Shown in pieces: positions 7,013 to 11,062 of a stretch of 11,062 nucleotides of DNA (position 1 is the first letter of the stretch; each line of letters starts with the position of its first letter). Position numbers and translations under genes: made by a program. The notes under the pieces are model-generated. The model did no database searches. It saw nothing but the letters and a program-made list of their open reading frames with translations, and had not been told where the DNA came from. The stretch lies in the NCBI GenBank assembly GCA_038244535.1, contig JBBRTJ010000109.1, positions 1 through 11,062 on the forward strand, read 5' to 3'. The stretch is from JBBRTJ01 sp038244535. Its GTDB lineage: Bacteria > Actinomycetota > Acidimicrobiia > Acidimicrobiales > Ilumatobacteraceae.

Positions 7013-7064
7013 CTGGGCGCGGAGGTCGATGCCGTGAGCGGCGGCTGAACGGCCCCCGGCGCGC

Positions 7065-10357
<3,293 letters not shown>

Positions 10358-10358
<1 letters not shown>

Positions 10359-11062
10359 CAGCGACTCGCCTCCATGAGCTGACGGAAGTCGTCGAACAGG
10401 TAGCGCGAGTCGTGCGGCCCTGGTCCGGCCTCAGGGTGGTACTGCACGCTGAAGGCCCGCTCACCCCTCACCCGGAGCCCCTCGACGGTGTGGTCGTTGA
10501 GGTTGACGTGGGTCAGATCGGCCACCAGCTCGAGTGAGCCGGGCTCGACGCAGAAGTTGTGGTTCTGACTGGTGATCTCGACCTGGCCGGTGGCGATGCG
10601 GCGCACCGGGTGGTTGCCCCCGTGGTGACCGAACGGCAACTTGTAGGTGCTCGCCCCAAGCGCGAGCGCCAGCAGCTGGTGGCCCAGGCAGATGCCGAAC
10701 ACCGGGACTCCGGCGGCGATCAGGGCGGTCAACATCGCCGGTGCGGTGGTCACCACCTCGGGATCGCCAGGACCGTTCGACAAAAAGACGCCGTCGGGGC
10801 GATCGGCCAGCACCTCGTCGGCCGTGGTGGTGGCCGGAACGACTGTGACCGTGGCGAGCACCCCGAGCTGGCTCAGGATCATGCGCTTGATGCCGTAGTC
10901 GAAGGCGGTGACCCGCAGCGGCCCGGTGCCCACAACGTAGGGCTGGTTCGTGGTCACCTCGCTCACGAGATCGACACCCGCCGTGCCGGGCTCGCTTCGC
11001 GCTGCGGCCAGGAGGATGTCGTGGTCGGCCGTGCCGAACGCCCCGGGGAGCGACCCTGCATC
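10358..11062 (-). CDS. carA: Carbamoyl phosphate synthetase small (glutaminase) subunit, N-terminus outside window
   Basis: Hydrolyses glutamine and feeds the ammonia to CarB. The visible 234 residues are the C-terminal two thirds; the frame stays open to the window edge, and the first residues (AGSLPGAFGTAD) match the interior of CarA. The class I amidotransferase domain follows: TAFDYGIKRMIL (52-63 of the fragment), LSNGPGDPE (94-102), the nucleophile Cys125 in GICLGHQLLALALG, SQNHNF (165-170), and His209 with Glu211 in VQYHPEAGPGPHDS. The catalytic triad is complete. A GTG at 10966 could be mistaken for the start, but conserved CarA sequence continues upstream of it. In related genomes pyrB and pyrC precede this gene; they are not in the window. 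Confidence 0.97.

Overview
The window is a compact, GC-rich, single-strand gene block: ten consecutive genes, all on the minus strand. In transcription order (right to left) they are carA (N-terminus outside the window), carB, pyrD, pyrF, mihF, gmk, rpoZ, coaBC, metK and priA (C-terminus outside the window). The largest gap between genes is 75 bases and several genes overlap by 1 to 4 bases. There are no tRNA or rRNA genes, mobile elements, CRISPR arrays or long non-coding stretches.

The organism is very probably an actinobacterium. The mihF gene (mycobacterial-type integration host factor) is an actinobacterial marker, the order pyrF-mihF-gmk-rpoZ-coaBC-metK-priA is the classical actinobacterial one, and PriA has the degenerate, ATPase-dead form known from that phylum. 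A class 1B pyrD inside the cluster and a group-I PyrF are unlike Mycobacterium. Together with the rpoZ tail they suggest a deep lineage such as Acidimicrobiia, but that placement is an inference from memory, not a search.

Region by region: 11062-5364 carries four pyrimidine genes (carbamoyl phosphate synthetase small and large subunits, dihydroorotate dehydrogenase, OMP decarboxylase). 5337-4462 carries the nucleoid protein mIHF and guanylate kinase. 4386-4090 is the RNA polymerase omega subunit. 4085-1663 holds two cofactor genes, CoaBC (coenzyme A) and MetK (S-adenosylmethionine). 1624-1 is PriA. The set links nucleotide supply, one transcription subunit, two central cofactors and a replication-associated protein in what looks like one or two transcription units, with the only plausible internal promoter space just before rpoZ.

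This is a housekeeping region and I see no new defence, mobile or biosynthetic system. The points worth a second look are the start of gmk (no ATG, GTG or TTG is available ahead of its P-loop, and it shares a reading frame with mihF across one TGA), a class 1B pyrD without the usual adjacent pyrK, CoaC active-site residues that differ from E. coli, and the loss of the helicase motifs in PriA.
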